Origin: Corynebacterium mastitidis DSM 44356
GTDB taxonomy: Bacteria > Actinomycetota > Actinomycetes > Mycobacteriales > Mycobacteriaceae
DNA length: 64,000 bases
Direction: 5' to 3'
Assembly (NCBI RefSeq): GCF_000375365.1
Contig: NZ_AQXB01000006.1
Span: 124,001 to 188,000 of the forward strand
Shown here one piece after another: positions 17,477 through 26,653 of the stretch (the stretch's first letter is position 1; the number at the start of each line of letters is the position of its first letter). Made by a program: the position numbers and the translations under genes. A model generated the notes under the pieces. That model was given only the letters and a program-made list of their open reading frames with translations, did no database searches and was not told the origin of the DNA.

Positions 17477-18781
17477 ATGCTTATTCTGCACATAATCATC
17501 GTCCTCGCGGCGATCGTGCTGGGCGCGCGGCTCGGTTCCATCGCCATCGGCTTCGCCGGTGGCCTGGGCGTGCTCCTCCTCGGGCTTACCGGCGCGCCGG
17601 TGAGCAGGGAGGACATTCCCTTCGACGTCATCGGCATCATCATGGCGGTGATCGCCGCCATCGCCGCCATGCAGCGCGCCGGGGGAATGGACCTGCTGGT
17701 GTATTGGGCGGAGCGGTTCCTGCGCCGCAACCCCCGCCAGATCACCCTGTGGGCACCGGTGGTCACCTACCTCATGACGGTCTTTGCGGGCACCGGCCAC
17801 ACCTCCTTTTCCACCCTTCCCGTGATCGTGGAGGTGGCCAAGGAGGGCCGGGTACGCCCCTCGCGGCCGCTGTCGGTGGCGGTGGTTGCCGCCCAGATGG
17901 GCATCGTGGCCTCGCCCATCTCCGCCGCGGTGGTCTTTCTCGCCTCCATCCTGGAGCCGCTGGGGGTCTCCTACCTCGCGCTGCTGGCGGTGGTCATCCC
18001 CGCCACGTTCCTGGCCATTTTCCCCACCGCCTGGCTGTGCAACCGGCTGGGCAGGGACCTGGAGGAGGACCCGGTGTACCGGGAGCGCATGGAGCAGGGC
18101 CTGGTGGCGGAGCCCAAGATCGCCGCCTACACCCCCACCCGCTCGGCCAAGGCCTCCGTGGGGATCTTCCTCGCGGCGATCGTGCTCGTGGTGCTCTACG
18201 CCACGCTCACGTCCGCGCAGGTGGGGCTGATCTCCGATCCCACGCTGCCGCGCAACGAGGCCATCATGGCGCTCATGCTCAGCGCGGCCACGGTCATCGT
18301 CATGGTCACCAGGATCCCGGCGGCGGACATCCTCAACACGCAGGTGTTCCGCTCGGGCATGTCCGCCTGCATCTGCGTGCTGGGCGTGGCCTGGCTGGGC
18401 ACCACCATCATCAAGAACAACATGGAGGGCATCGAGTCCCTCGCGGGCTCCGTGCTGCAGGGCAGCCCGTGGCTGCTGGCGGTGGTGCTGTTCTTCGCCG
18501 CCGCCCTGCTGTACTCCCAGGCCGCCACCACGCAGGCGCTCATGCCCGCGGCGCTGGCGATGGGGATCAGCCCGCTGACCGCCGTGGCGGCCTTCCCGGC
18601 GGTCTCGGCGCTGTTCGTGCTGCCCACCTACCCCACGCTGCTGGCGGCGGTGGAGATGGACGATACCGGCTCCACGCGCATCGGCAAGGCCGTGTTCAAC
18701 CACCCCTTCCTCATCCCGGGGGTGGTCTACACCGTGATCTCGGTCGGGCTGGGCTATCTTTTCGGCTCTGTGCTCCTGTGA
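17477..18781 (+). CDS. Anaerobic C4-dicarboxylate transporter, Dcu family
   Basis: A 434-residue integral membrane antiporter or uniporter for fumarate, succinate, malate or aspartate. It resembles DcuA/DcuB over its full length: GARLGSIAIGFAGGLGVLLLG near the N-terminus, the AGTGHTSFSTLPVIVEVAKE block (about 111-130), GIVASPISAAVVFLASIL and PTYPTLLAAVEMDDTGSTRIGK (about 382-404). There are ten or more hydrophobic segments. Placement directly after aspA suggests that it exports the fumarate/succinate or imports the aspartate handled by AspA, supporting fermentation or fumarate respiration at low oxygen. DcuA and DcuB cannot be told apart here. Confidence 0.92.
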   Translation: MLILHIIIVLAAIVLGARLGSIAIGFAGGLGVLLLGLTGAPVSREDIPFDVIGIIMAVIAAIAAMQRAGGMDLLVYWAERFLRRNPRQITLWAPVVTYLMTVFAGTGHTSFSTLPVIVEVAKEGRVRPSRPLSVAVVAAQMGIVASPISAAVVFLASILEPLGVSYLALLAVVIPATFLAIFPTAWLCNRLGRDLEEDPVYRERMEQGLVAEPKIAAYTPTRSAKASVGIFLAAIVLVVLYATLTSAQVGLISDPTLPRNEAIMALMLSAATVIVMVTRIPAADILNTQVFRSGMSACICVLGVAWLGTTIIKNNMEGIESLAGSVLQGSPWLLAVVLFFAAALLYSQAATTQALMPAALAMGISPLTAVAAFPAVSALFVLPTYPTLLAAVEMDDTGSTRIGKAVFNHPFLIPGVVYTVISVGLGYLFGSVLL

Positions 18782-18787
18782 TCCCGC

Positions 18788-18793
18788 TAGGCT
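18788..18793 (+). promoter_or_regulatory. -10 box of fhs (leaderless type)
   Basis: TAGGCT, 6 nt before the ATG at 18800. Confidence 0.6.
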
Positions 18794-18799
18794 GGGGTC

Positions 18800-20443
18800 A
18801 TGCTCACCGACGTTGACATCGCCCAGGCGCACCGCCTCGAACCCATCACCGACATCGCCCGGCGCGCGGGCATCCCCGATGCCGCGCTGACCGCCTACGG
18901 CACCACCAAGGCCAAGGTCGATCCCACGGCCCTGGCTCCCCGCGATCCCGGCAGGCTGATCCTGGTCACCGGGATGTCTCCCACCCCGGCGGGGGAGGGC
19001 AAGTCCACCGTGCTCATCGGGCTTGCGGACGCCCTGCGCGCCGCCGGGCACAACGCCATCGCCGCGCTGCGCGAGCCCTCCCAGGGGCCGGTCATGGGGA
19101 TCAAGGGCGGGGCCGCGGGCGGCGGCTATTCCCAGGTGGTACCGATGGACGAGATCAACCTGCACTTCACGGGGGACTTTCACGCCATCGCTGCGGCCAC
19201 CAACACGCTGGCCGCGCTGATCGATAACCACATCCACCAGGGCAACGCCCTGGACATCGACCCGCGCCAGGTCACCTGGCAGCGCTGCGTGGACGTCAAC
19301 GATCGCTCCCTGCGCGGGGTCATCACGGGCCTGGGCGGGCGGGCCCACGGCGTGCCCGCGGAGACGGGCTTTACCATCACCGCCGCCAGCGAGATCATGG
19401 CGGTGCTGGGCCTGGCCTCGGACCTGGAGGACCTCAAGGAGCGCCTGGGCCGCATCACCGTGGGCTACACCCGGGCGGGCGAGCCGGTGACCGCCGCCGA
19501 CGTGCAGGCGCAGGGGGCGCTGACGGTGCTGCTCAAGGACGCGCTGCGGCCCAACCTGGTGCAGACCCTGGGCGGCACCCCCGCCTTCGTGCACGGCGGG
19601 CCCTTTGCCAACATCGCCCACGGCTGCAACACGCTGCTGGCCACCCGCACCGCGCTGCAGTGCGGCGACGTGGTGGTCACGGAGGCGGGCTTCGGCTCGG
19701 ATCTGGGCGCGGAGAAGTTCTTTGACATCAAGGCCCGCTACGGCCTGGACGTGGCGGGCACGGTGATCGTGGCCACCATCCGGTCGCTGAAGTTCAACGG
19801 AAAGGCCGAGGACTACAACGCCGAGGACACCGAGGCGCTGCGCCGGGGCCTGGTGAACCTGGAGCGGCACGTGCGCAACGTGCGCAAGTTCGGGGTGGAG
19901 CCGGTGGTGGCGCTGAACCTGTTCAGCTCGGATTCGGCGGAGGAGCGGGCGGTGATGGCCGGGTGGGCGCGGGACTTCGGCGTGCGCCTGAGCGAGGTCG
20001 AGGTGTGGGCCAAGGGCGGGGAGGGCGCGGGCGAGCTGGCCCGGGCCGTGATGGAGAACCTGTCCACGGGCTCGCACCCGCTCTACGACCCGGAGGACGG
20101 GGTGGAGGAGTCCATCGGCACCATCGCCCGGGAGATCTACGGGGCGCGCGACGTGGAGTTCTCGCCCAGGGCCAAGAAGGACCTGGCGCGGCTGCGCCGC
20201 CACGGCTGGGATCGGCTGCCCGTGTGCCTGTCCAAGACGCAGTATTCCTTCAGCGACGACCCCTCCGCCCTGGGTGCCCCGGAGGGCCACACGCTGCACG
20301 TGCGCGAGCTGGTGGCCCGCACGGGGGCGGGCTTCGTGGTGGCCCTGACCGGGGACGTGATGACCATGCCGGGCCTGCCCAAGAAGCCGACGGCCAACGC
20401 CATTGACGTCTCCCCGGACGGCTCCATCACGGGGCTGTTCTAG
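18800..20443 (+). CDS. fhs: Formate--tetrahydrofolate ligase
   Basis: Makes 10-formyl-THF from formate, THF and ATP, feeding one-carbon units to purine synthesis. It has 547 residues, normal length. The P-loop is TPAGEGKST (about 58-66). Other blocks are EPSQGPVMGIKGGAAGGGYSQV, ALREPSQGP, FHAIAAATNTLAALIDNHI and GDVMTMPGLPKKPTAN near the C-terminus, all typical. The start ATG is fixed by the -10 box. Its TAG stop overlaps the convergent nuclease gene's stop in CTAG. Confidence 0.96.
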   Translation: MLTDVDIAQAHRLEPITDIARRAGIPDAALTAYGTTKAKVDPTALAPRDPGRLILVTGMSPTPAGEGKSTVLIGLADALRAAGHNAIAALREPSQGPVMGIKGGAAGGGYSQVVPMDEINLHFTGDFHAIAAATNTLAALIDNHIHQGNALDIDPRQVTWQRCVDVNDRSLRGVITGLGGRAHGVPAETGFTITAASEIMAVLGLASDLEDLKERLGRITVGYTRAGEPVTAADVQAQGALTVLLKDALRPNLVQTLGGTPAFVHGGPFANIAHGCNTLLATRTALQCGDVVVTEAGFGSDLGAEKFFDIKARYGLDVAGTVIVATIRSLKFNGKAEDYNAEDTEALRRGLVNLERHVRNVRKFGVEPVVALNLFSSDSAEERAVMAGWARDFGVRLSEVEVWAKGGEGAGELARAVMENLSTGSHPLYDPEDGVEESIGTIAREIYGARDVEFSPRAKKDLARLRRHGWDRLPVCLSKTQYSFSDDPSALGAPEGHTLHVRELVARTGAGFVVALTGDVMTMPGLPKKPTANAIDVSPDGSITGLF

Positions 20444-21225
20444 TCCGGCCAGCCGGGGTATTCCGGCGGGGTGCCGCCGAAGGCGGGGCAGTGCTCCTGA
20501 AAGGAGCACCACCCGCACAGCTTGGAGGTCTTGGGCTCGAAGGTGCCCGCCTTACCGTCGCGCACGATGGCCTCCCACAGGCGGGCGAGGTCGCGCTCGA
20601 AGTACTCCAGCTCCTCCTTGGTGGGGGCCAGCAGCATGTCGTCGTGCACCTTGAGGTACATCAGGCGGAGCTGGTCGGGGATGCGACCGTGCAGCCGCCA
20701 GTACAGCAGGGCGTAGAAGCGCATCTGGAACTGCGCGCTCTGGGAGTAGCGCGGCAGCGGCTTCTTGCCGGTCTTGTAGTCCACCACCCGCACCTGCCCG
20801 GTGGGGGCGACGTCGATGCGGTCGATGAACCCGCGCACGGGCACCCCGTTGGGCAGGGTGGTGCCCACGTACTGCTCGCAGGCGTGGGCGTCGAAGCCCT
20901 GCGGGTTTTCCATCATGAAGTACCCCTTGAGCAGGGCGCGGCACTCCACCAGGAAGGGGTAGCTGTCCGGGACGAGCTCGCTGAGCTGGGGGTCCTCGGC
21001 GCACATGCGCTCCCAGTGCGGGGTGAGCCGCTTGACCGCCGCGGGGTAGTCGCGGTCCTGCCGGGGCCAGGAGTGCATCTCCTCGAGCACCGCGTGGACG
21101 AGGGTGCCCTTGACCTGCGCCTCGGTGGAGGGCTCGGGGAGCTTGTCGATGGCCCGGAAGCGGTAGAGCAGCGGGCACTGCTGGTAGTCGTTCGCGCGGG
21201 AGGGGGACAACGCCGGAGAGCTCAT
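20440..21225 (-). CDS. RecB-family PD-(D/E)XK exonuclease with Fe-S Cys cluster
   Basis: A 261-residue nuclease related to the RecB/AddB/Cas4 nuclease domain. The N-terminus SPSRANDYQQCPLLYRFRAID holds the first cluster Cys (about 17). KGTLVHAVLEEMH (about 39-51) is the motif with the metal-binding His. GFIDRIDVAPTGQVRVVDYKTGKKPLP (about 128-154) contains the D..DYKTGK catalytic core. LCGWCSFQEHCPAF (about 237-250) supplies three more Cys for a [4Fe-4S] cluster. It probably acts in DNA repair; no CRISPR array or cas gene is nearby. TAGGCT 8 nt before the ATG predicts a leaderless mRNA. Confidence 0.9.
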   Translation of the reverse strand: MSSPALSPSRANDYQQCPLLYRFRAIDKLPEPSTEAQVKGTLVHAVLEEMHSWPRQDRDYPAAVKRLTPHWERMCAEDPQLSELVPDSYPFLVECRALLKGYFMMENPQGFDAHACEQYVGTTLPNGVPVRGFIDRIDVAPTGQVRVVDYKTGKKPLPRYSQSAQFQMRFYALLYWRLHGRIPDQLRLMYLKVHDDMLLAPTKEELEYFERDLARLWEAIVRDGKAGTFEPKTSKLCGWCSFQEHCPAFGGTPPEYPGWPD

Positions 21226-21233
21226 GGCTTCCT

Positions 21234-21239
21234 AGCCTA
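21234..21239 (-). promoter_or_regulatory. -10 box of the RecB-like gene (leaderless type)
   Basis: TAGGCT on the minus strand, 8 nt before the ATG at 21225. Confidence 0.5.
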
Positions 21240-21270
21240 ACCGTGGCCTAACCGTGGTTGACTAGAGGGC

Positions 21271-22488
21271 ATGAATGACAGCCGTGACTTTCTGGACTTC
21301 CTCGCCGCCTCCCCGAGCGCGCCGCACGCGGCCGCCGAGGTGGAGCGCCGCCTGGGCTTTAGCGCCCTGGACGCCGCGCAGCCGTGGGACCTCGGCCCCG
21401 GGGGCTACGTGCTGCGCCGGGGCGGGGCGGTGATCGCCTGGTGGATCCCGGAGGAGGCTGGGAACCCCGGCTTCCGGATCATCGGGGCGCACACCGATTC
21501 CCCGGGGTTCGTGCTCAAGCCGCAGCCGGAGCGCCGGGGCGCGGGCTGGCCGCAGGCGGGCGTGGAGGTCTACGGCGGGCCGCTGCTGTCCTCGTGGTTC
21601 GACCGGGAGCTGTGCCTGGCGGGGGAGGTGGTGCTGGCGGACGGCTCGCGCCGCCTGGTGCGCACGGAGCCGGTGCTGCGGATCCCCCGCCTGGCCATCC
21701 ACCTGGACCGGGACGCGGAGATCAACCGGCAGACCCACGTCCAGCCGATCCTCACCTCGGAGGAGGCCACGGCGATGGAGGCGGTGGCGCAGGCCGCCGG
21801 GGTGGCGCCCGAGGACGTCTTTGGCCACTGGCTGGTGCTTGCCGACGCCCAGCCGGGCCGCGTCAGCGGGGACCTGCTGGCGGCGGGCAGGCTGGACAAC
21901 CTCACCTCGGTCTACGCCGGGTTGCGCGCGCTCCAGGCGGCGGTGGCCTCCGGGGAGGAGGGGGACCAGGTGTGGGTGCTGGCGGCCTTCGACCACGAGG
22001 AGGTGGGCAGCGCCAGCACGCGCGGGGCGGCCGGGCCGCTGCTCGGGGAGGTGCTGGACCGCATCGCGGGCTCCCTCGGGGTTGCGGCGCGCCCCATGTA
22101 CGCGCGCTCCACCATGGTCTCCGCCGACGCCGCCCACGCGGTGCACCCCAACTACCCGGAGAAGCACGATTCCGAGCACCACCCGCTGCTGGGGCACGGG
22201 CCGGTGACCAAGATCAACGCCAATCAGCGCTACGCCTCCACCGCCGCCACCACGGCCATGTGGCGGCGGTGCTGCCAGGCGGCGGGGGTGCCCTCCCAGG
22301 TATTCGCCGGCAACAACGCGGTGCCCTGCGGCTCCACGATCGGCCCGATCGCGGCCACGCGCCTGGGCATCGAGACGGTGGACGTGGGCGTGCCCCTACT
22401 GTCCATGCACTCCGCCCGCGAGGTCTGCGCGGCCCGGGACGTGGTGTGGTTCCAGGAGGCCCTTGAGGCATACTTGATCGATAGCTAA
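21271..22488 (+). CDS. M18 family aminopeptidase
   Basis: A 405-residue cytosolic metallo-aminopeptidase (aspartyl aminopeptidase/PepC family). Two-metal ligands are visible in IGAHTDSPGF (His and Asp, about 71-80), GRLDNLTS (Asp, about 207-214), AFDHEEVGS (Glu pair, about 238-246), MVSADAAHAVHPNYPEKHD (about 280-298) and the C-terminal PLLSMHSARE (His, about 375-384). It removes N-terminal, often acidic, residues from peptides. The gene diverges from the RecB-like nuclease gene, 45 bp apart. No -10 box at leaderless spacing was seen. Confidence 0.94.
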   Translation: MNDSRDFLDFLAASPSAPHAAAEVERRLGFSALDAAQPWDLGPGGYVLRRGGAVIAWWIPEEAGNPGFRIIGAHTDSPGFVLKPQPERRGAGWPQAGVEVYGGPLLSSWFDRELCLAGEVVLADGSRRLVRTEPVLRIPRLAIHLDRDAEINRQTHVQPILTSEEATAMEAVAQAAGVAPEDVFGHWLVLADAQPGRVSGDLLAAGRLDNLTSVYAGLRALQAAVASGEEGDQVWVLAAFDHEEVGSASTRGAAGPLLGEVLDRIAGSLGVAARPMYARSTMVSADAAHAVHPNYPEKHDSEHHPLLGHGPVTKINANQRYASTAATTAMWRRCCQAAGVPSQVFAGNNAVPCGSTIGPIAATRLGIETVDVGVPLLSMHSAREVCAARDVVWFQEALEAYLIDS

Positions 22489-22519
22489 GCCACCCTACTT
22501 CGGAGGAGGAACCGCCCCC

Positions 22520-23356
22520 ATGGCCTATTCCGGCCCCTTCCAGCCCGGCGATCGCGTCCAGCTCACGGACGCCAAGCGGCGCCACTTCACCATCGTGCTC
22601 GCCGAGGGCGGGGTGTTCCACACCCACAAGGGGCAGATCTTCCACGACGACATCATCGGGTTGGACGAGGGCAGCGTGGTGCGCTCCGTGCAGGGCAGCG
22701 AGTTCCTGCTGTTCCGCCACCTGCTGGTGGATCACGTGCTGTCCATGCCGCGCGGGGCGGCGGTGATCTACCCCAAGGACGCCGCGCAGATCCTGGTGGA
22801 GGGGGACATCTTCCCCGGCGCGCGCGTGCTCGAGGCCGGGGCGGGCTCCGGGGCGCTGTCGATGGCGCTGCTGCGGGCCGTGGGCGAGGGCGGCGAGGTG
22901 TTCTCCTACGAGATCCGCAAGGATCACCTGGAGTACGCGGAGAACAACGTGGACGAGTACTTTGGCGCGCGCCCGGCCAACTGGCACCCCCGGCTGGGAG
23001 ACTTCGGGGAGGTCACCGCCGAGGACCTGGGCGGGCCGGTGGACCGCATCATCCTGGACATGGTGGAGCCCTGGCACTTCATGGACACCGCGCGCGACCT
23101 GTTGATCCCCGGCGGGGTGCTCATGACCTACGTGGCTACCGTGCCGCAGCTGATGAACACGATGGAGACCATCCGCGGCCTGAAGTGCTTTGCCGAGCCT
23201 CGGGCCTGGGAGTCCCTGGTGCGCGACTGGCGGGTGGAGGGCCTGGCTACCCGCCCGGAGCACCGGATGAACGCGCACACGGCGTTTTTGGTGAGCGCGC
23301 GGCGCCTGGCGGACGGGGTCACCCCGCCGCGCCCGCAGCGCAAGGCCCGGCGATAG
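22520..23356 (+). CDS. trmI: tRNA (adenine-58-N1)-methyltransferase
   Basis: Methylates A58 in the T-loop of tRNAs using S-adenosylmethionine; homotetramer in the cytosol. It has 278 residues. An N-terminal beta domain (about 1-75) is followed by the Rossmann methyltransferase domain with VLEAGAGSGALSMALLRAVG (about 103-122, SAM loop), VFSYEIRKDHLEYAENNV and the catalytic-pocket motif IILDMVEPWHFMD (about 175-187). GGAGGA about 10 nt upstream is a strong ribosome site. It lies 31 bp after the aminopeptidase and 20 bp before arc, as in other Actinobacteria where trmI precedes the pupylation cluster. Confidence 0.94.
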   Translation: MAYSGPFQPGDRVQLTDAKRRHFTIVLAEGGVFHTHKGQIFHDDIIGLDEGSVVRSVQGSEFLLFRHLLVDHVLSMPRGAAVIYPKDAAQILVEGDIFPGARVLEAGAGSGALSMALLRAVGEGGEVFSYEIRKDHLEYAENNVDEYFGARPANWHPRLGDFGEVTAEDLGGPVDRIILDMVEPWHFMDTARDLLIPGGVLMTYVATVPQLMNTMETIRGLKCFAEPRAWESLVRDWRVEGLATRPEHRMNAHTAFLVSARRLADGVTPPRPQRKARR

Positions 23357-23364
23357 TCTTAGGC

Positions 23365-23370
23365 TAGGCT
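23365..23370 (+). promoter_or_regulatory. -10 box of arc (leaderless type)
   Basis: TAGGCT, 6 nt before the ATG at 23377. A second TAGGCT copy overlaps just upstream (23360-23365). Confidence 0.6.
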
Positions 23371-23376
23371 AGACAC

Positions 23377-24939
23377 ATGAGCACTCCCCGTCCCGATGCC
23401 CGCACGATCAAGCTCGCCACCGAGGTCGAGGAGCTCAAGCGCACCAACAGGTACCTGGGGGAGCGCAACACCAAGCTCGCGGAGATGCTCAAGTCCTCCC
23501 GGGACAAGCTCTCCAACCTCTACCAACAGATCGAGGACATGGCGGCCCCGCCGTCCACCTACGGCACCTTCCTGGAGCGCTCGAGCGACGGCTCCTCGGC
23601 GGAGATCGTCAGCCAGGGGCGGCGGCTGCGCGTGCCCATGTCCCCGATGGTGTGCCTGGCCGACCTCATGCCCGGCGCGCAGGTGCGCCTGGGGCAGGGC
23701 CACCAGTTGCTCGAGGCCACGGGCTTTCGCAGCACCGGCGAGCTGGCCACCGTGCAGCAGCTCCTGGGCCGCCACCGGGCGGTGGTGGAGGATTCCGCCG
23801 GGGACCAGCGGGTGATCCGGCTCGCCGGGCCGCTGCTGGAGCACCCGCCCAAGGTAGGAGACGCCCTGCTGTGCGATCCGAAGTCCGCCTACGGCTTCGA
23901 GGTCATCCCCCGCTCCGAGGTGGCGCAGCTCTCCCTGGAGGAGGTCCCGGACGTCACCTACGCGGACATCGGCGGCCTGGATGCCCAGATCGAGCAGATC
24001 CACGACGCCGTGGAGCTGCCCTTCGCCCACCCGGAGCTGTACGCCGCCTACGACCTGCGCCCGCCCAAGGGCGTGCTGCTCTACGGGCCGCCCGGCTGCG
24101 GCAAGACGCTCATCGCCAAGGCGGTGGCGCACTCCCTGTCCCGGCGCGGGGGGTCGGCGGCGTACTTCTTTAACGTCAAGGGCCCGGAGCTGCTCAACAA
24201 GTACGTGGGCGAGACGGAGCGCCACATCCGCACCGTGTTCGAGCGCGCCCGCGAGCTGGCCTCCGAGGGGCGGCCGGTCATCGTGTTCTTCGACGAGATG
24301 GAGTCGCTGTTTCGCACCCGGGGCTCGGGGCGCAGCTCGGACGTGGAGACCACCATCGTGCCGCAGCTGCTCACGGAGCTCGACGGGGTGGAGGGCCTGC
24401 GCAACGTGATCGTCATCGGAGCCACCAATAGGGAGGAGCTGATCGACCCGGCGATCCTGCGCCCGGGCCGCCTGGACGTGAAGATCCGCATCGAGCGCCC
24501 CGGGCCCGCCGCCGCCCGCGACATCTTCCGGCGCTACCTCGGCGGGGACATCCCGGTGGCCCACGCCCCCGAGGCGCTCATCGAGGCCGCCGTGGAGGAG
24601 ATGTTCGCCCCCCGCCCCTACGTGGAGCTGACCTTAAGCGACGGCTCCACGGCGGTGCTGCACTACGGGGACTTCGCCTCCGGGGCCATGATCGCCAACG
24701 TGGTGGACCGGGCCAAGAAGATGGCCATCAAGGAGCACCTGGCGGGGGCGTCGCACGCGGGCATTTCCACCGCGCACATGCGCGCCGCGGTGGCCGCCGA
24801 GCAGCGCGAGAGCGAGGACCTGCCCAATACCTCCAACCCGGAGGAGTGGTCGCGCATCGTGGGCCGCAAGGACGCGCGCGTGGTTGAGGCGCGGGCGCTT
24901 CGCTATGGTGAGAGCCATGACGCGATTCCTGGGAACTGA
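23377..24939 (+). CDS. arc: AAA ATPase forming ring-shaped complexes (ARC/Mpa)
   Basis: A 520-residue hexameric unfoldase that recognises pupylated proteins. Domain order: coiled coil that binds Pup (about 11-55), tandem OB domain (about 60-190), AAA module with Walker A GPPGCGKT (237-244), Walker [11 protein letters not shown] (301-310) and sensor/arginine-finger region [20 protein letters not shown]. The C-terminus reads [10 protein letters not shown] rather than the Tyr-Leu style tail with which mycobacterial Mpa docks onto the 20S proteasome. That agrees with the missing proteasome genes here. The last 23 bp overlap dop. Confidence 0.95.
   Translation: MSTPRPDARTIKLATEVEELKRTNRYLGERNTKLAEMLKSSRDKLSNLYQQIEDMAAPPSTYGTFLERSSDGSSAEIVSQGRRLRVPMSPMVCLADLMPGAQVRLGQGHQLLEATGFRSTGELATVQQLLGRHRAVVEDSAGDQRVIRLAGPLLEHPPKVGDALLCDPKSAYGFEVIPRSEVAQLSLEEVPDVTYADIGGLDAQIEQIHDAVELPFAHPELYAAYDLRPPKGVLLYGPPGCGKTLIAKAVAHSLSRRGGSAAYFFNVKGPELLNKYVGETERHIRTVFERARELASEGRPVIVFFDEMESLFRTRGSGRSSDVETTIVPQLLTELDGVEGLRNVIVIGATNREELIDPAILRPGRLDVKIRIERPGPAAARDIFRRYLGGDIPVAHAPEALIEAAVEEMFAPRPYVELTLSDGSTAVLHYGDFASGAMIANVVDRAKKMAIKEHLAGASHAGISTAHMRAAVAAEQRESEDLPNTSNPEEWSRIVGRKDARVVEARALRYGESHDAIPGN
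24904..24909 (+). promoter_or_regulatory. Internal -10 box before dop
   Basis: TATGGT inside the arc 3' end, 7 nt before the ATG at 24917. It could give dop-pup-pafA a transcript of its own. Confidence 0.45.
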
Positions 24940-26434
24940 AACGGAGTACGGGATCGCCACGCCCAGCGAGCCCGGGCTGAGCCCCATCGTCACCTCCACC
25001 CACGCGGTGGTGGCCCACGCGGCGGTGCACACCGGGGCCCGCTTCCGCTGGGACTACCACGACGAATCCCCGCTGCGGGACACCCGCGGCTTCGACCTGC
25101 GCCGTTACCACACCGTGCCGGTGGTGGACCCGGACGCCGTGGGCGTGGCCAACGTGATGCTCCACAACGGGGCGCGCTGGTACGTGGATCACGCCCACCC
25201 GGAGTACTCCTCGCCGGAGTGCGCCGACGCCTGGCAGGCCATGCTCTACGACGCCGCCGGGGACGTCATCGCCCACACGGCCATCGGGGACGTGCAGCGG
25301 CTCACCGATCAGGGCCTCTCCGTGCTCAAGGGCCACGAGCCCTGCCCGCCGCTGAAGATCTACAAGAACAACGTGGACGGCAAGGGGGCCTCCTACGGCG
25401 CGCACGAGAACTACCAGTACTCCCGCGCCACGGACTTCGAGGCCCTGACCCAGGGGCTCATGGCGTTCTTCGTCACCCGCCAGGTGCTCATCGGCGCCGG
25501 GCGCATGGGCGTGGGCGAGGAGGGCCAGGAGCACCGCTTTCAGATCTCCCAGCGCGCCGACTACTTCCGCCAGGAGGTGTCCCTGGAGACCACCCTGAAT
25601 CGCGGGATCATCAACACCCGCGACGAGCCGCACGCGGACGCCGAGCGCTACGGGCGCCTGCACGTCATCGTCGGGGACGCCAACCGCTCGCACACCTCCA
25701 CGCTGCTCAAGCTGGGCATGACCTCGCTGGTCATGGACGCCATCGAGGAGGGCGTGGACTTCAGCGACCTGCGCCTGGCCGACCCCGTGGGCGACCTCAC
25801 GCGGGTCTCGCGGGACCTCACCCTCACCGAGCGGCTGGCCCTGCGCGACGGCCGCGAGCTCACCGCCCTAGAGATCCTCGGGCACTACCGCGCCCGGGTG
25901 CGCCCGCGCACCGAGGCGGACCGGCGGGTGCTGCGCGCCTGGGACGAGGCCGCGGCCCTGCTGGGCGAGGACCCGCTGCGCGCCGCGCACCTGCTGGACT
26001 GGGTGGCAAAGTACGCCCTGATCCGCTCCTACCAGGAGCGCGGTGTTGCGGCCAGCGACCCCCGGCTGCGGCTGATCGACCTGCAATACAGCGACGTCGA
26101 TCCGCAGCGCAGCCTGTACGCGGCGCTGGTGCGCCGGGGGCGGATGCGCACGCTCGTCGGGCAGGAGGAGATCGCGCGCGCCGCCACCACGGCCCCGGCC
26201 ACCAGCAGGGCGTGGTTCCGGGGCAGCATCTCCGCGCGCTTTCCCGAGGAGGTCACCGCCGCGAGCTGGCAGTCCCTCCTCGTGGGCTCCACCCGCCTGT
26301 CCATGCCAGAGGTGGGCTCGCTCACCGAGGAGGAGGCGGGGGAGATCCTGCGCACCGCGGGCAGCGCCGCCGAGGCCCTGCTCGCGCTGGGGGAGCGCGG
26401 CTACCGCCTCGACCGCTACGAATCCCAGGGCTAA
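24917..26434 (+). CDS. dop: Pup deamidase/depupylase
   Basis: Converts the C-terminal Gln of Pup to Glu so it can be ligated, and also removes Pup from tagged proteins. It has 505 residues and a carboxylate-amine ligase-like fold shared with PafA. It begins [20 protein letters not shown] with the ATP/Mg Glu in [25 protein letters not shown] (about 150-169) and [27 protein letters not shown] (about 212-238, cut here) are family blocks. The ATG at 24917 is chosen over an upstream frame start from homology and the -10 box. It is required here because Pup ends in Gln. Confidence 0.96.
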   Translation: MTRFLGTETEYGIATPSEPGLSPIVTSTHAVVAHAAVHTGARFRWDYHDESPLRDTRGFDLRRYHTVPVVDPDAVGVANVMLHNGARWYVDHAHPEYSSPECADAWQAMLYDAAGDVIAHTAIGDVQRLTDQGLSVLKGHEPCPPLKIYKNNVDGKGASYGAHENYQYSRATDFEALTQGLMAFFVTRQVLIGAGRMGVGEEGQEHRFQISQRADYFRQEVSLETTLNRGIINTRDEPHADAERYGRLHVIVGDANRSHTSTLLKLGMTSLVMDAIEEGVDFSDLRLADPVGDLTRVSRDLTLTERLALRDGRELTALEILGHYRARVRPRTEADRRVLRAWDEAAALLGEDPLRAAHLLDWVAKYALIRSYQERGVAASDPRLRLIDLQYSDVDPQRSLYAALVRRGRMRTLVGQEEIARAATTAPATSRAWFRGSISARFPEEVTAASWQSLLVGSTRLSMPEVGSLTEEEAGEILRTAGSAAEALLALGERGYRLDRYESQG

Positions 26435-26468
26435 ACGGCCCCACCTGAAGGTAAAGGAGAACAGTCTC

Positions 26469-26648
26469 GTGTCCGATCGTATTCACGCGCAGCGCCGCCC
26501 CCACGAGGAGGGCGAGGAGCCCCTGGAGGTGGGCCAGGTGCACCTGAACACCCACGGCACCGACGACCTCCTCGACGAGATCGACGGCCTGCTGGAGGAC
26601 AACGCGGAGGAGTTCGTCAACTCCTACGTTCAGAAGGGCGGACAGTAG
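26469..26648 (+). CDS. pup: Prokaryotic ubiquitin-like protein Pup
   Basis: A 59-residue, largely disordered modifier attached through its C-terminus to lysines of target proteins. It runs from a GTG start (VSDRIHAQRRPHEEGEEP) to the stop at 26648. The helix-forming central part is DDLLDEIDGLLEDNAEEFVN (32-51), which binds the ARC/Mpa coiled coil. The end is VQKGGQ, the classic GGQ that Dop must deamidate to GGE. AAGGAGA 9-15 nt upstream is the ribosome site. It lies 34 bp after dop and 5 bp before pafA. Confidence 0.96.
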   Translation: MSDRIHAQRRPHEEGEEPLEVGQVHLNTHGTDDLLDEIDGLLEDNAEEFVNSYVQKGGQ

Positions 26649-26653
26649 CAGCC

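Noticed and set aside
17435..20518. 1027-codon minus-strand frame opposite the transporter and fhs
   Set aside because: Spans two certain genes on the other strand and is His/Arg/Gly-rich noise.
20440..21225. Cas4 / CRISPR-associated nuclease
   Set aside because: The PD-(D/E)XK core and Cys cluster fit Cas4 too, but no repeats or cas genes are present and the gene sits in a conserved housekeeping context.
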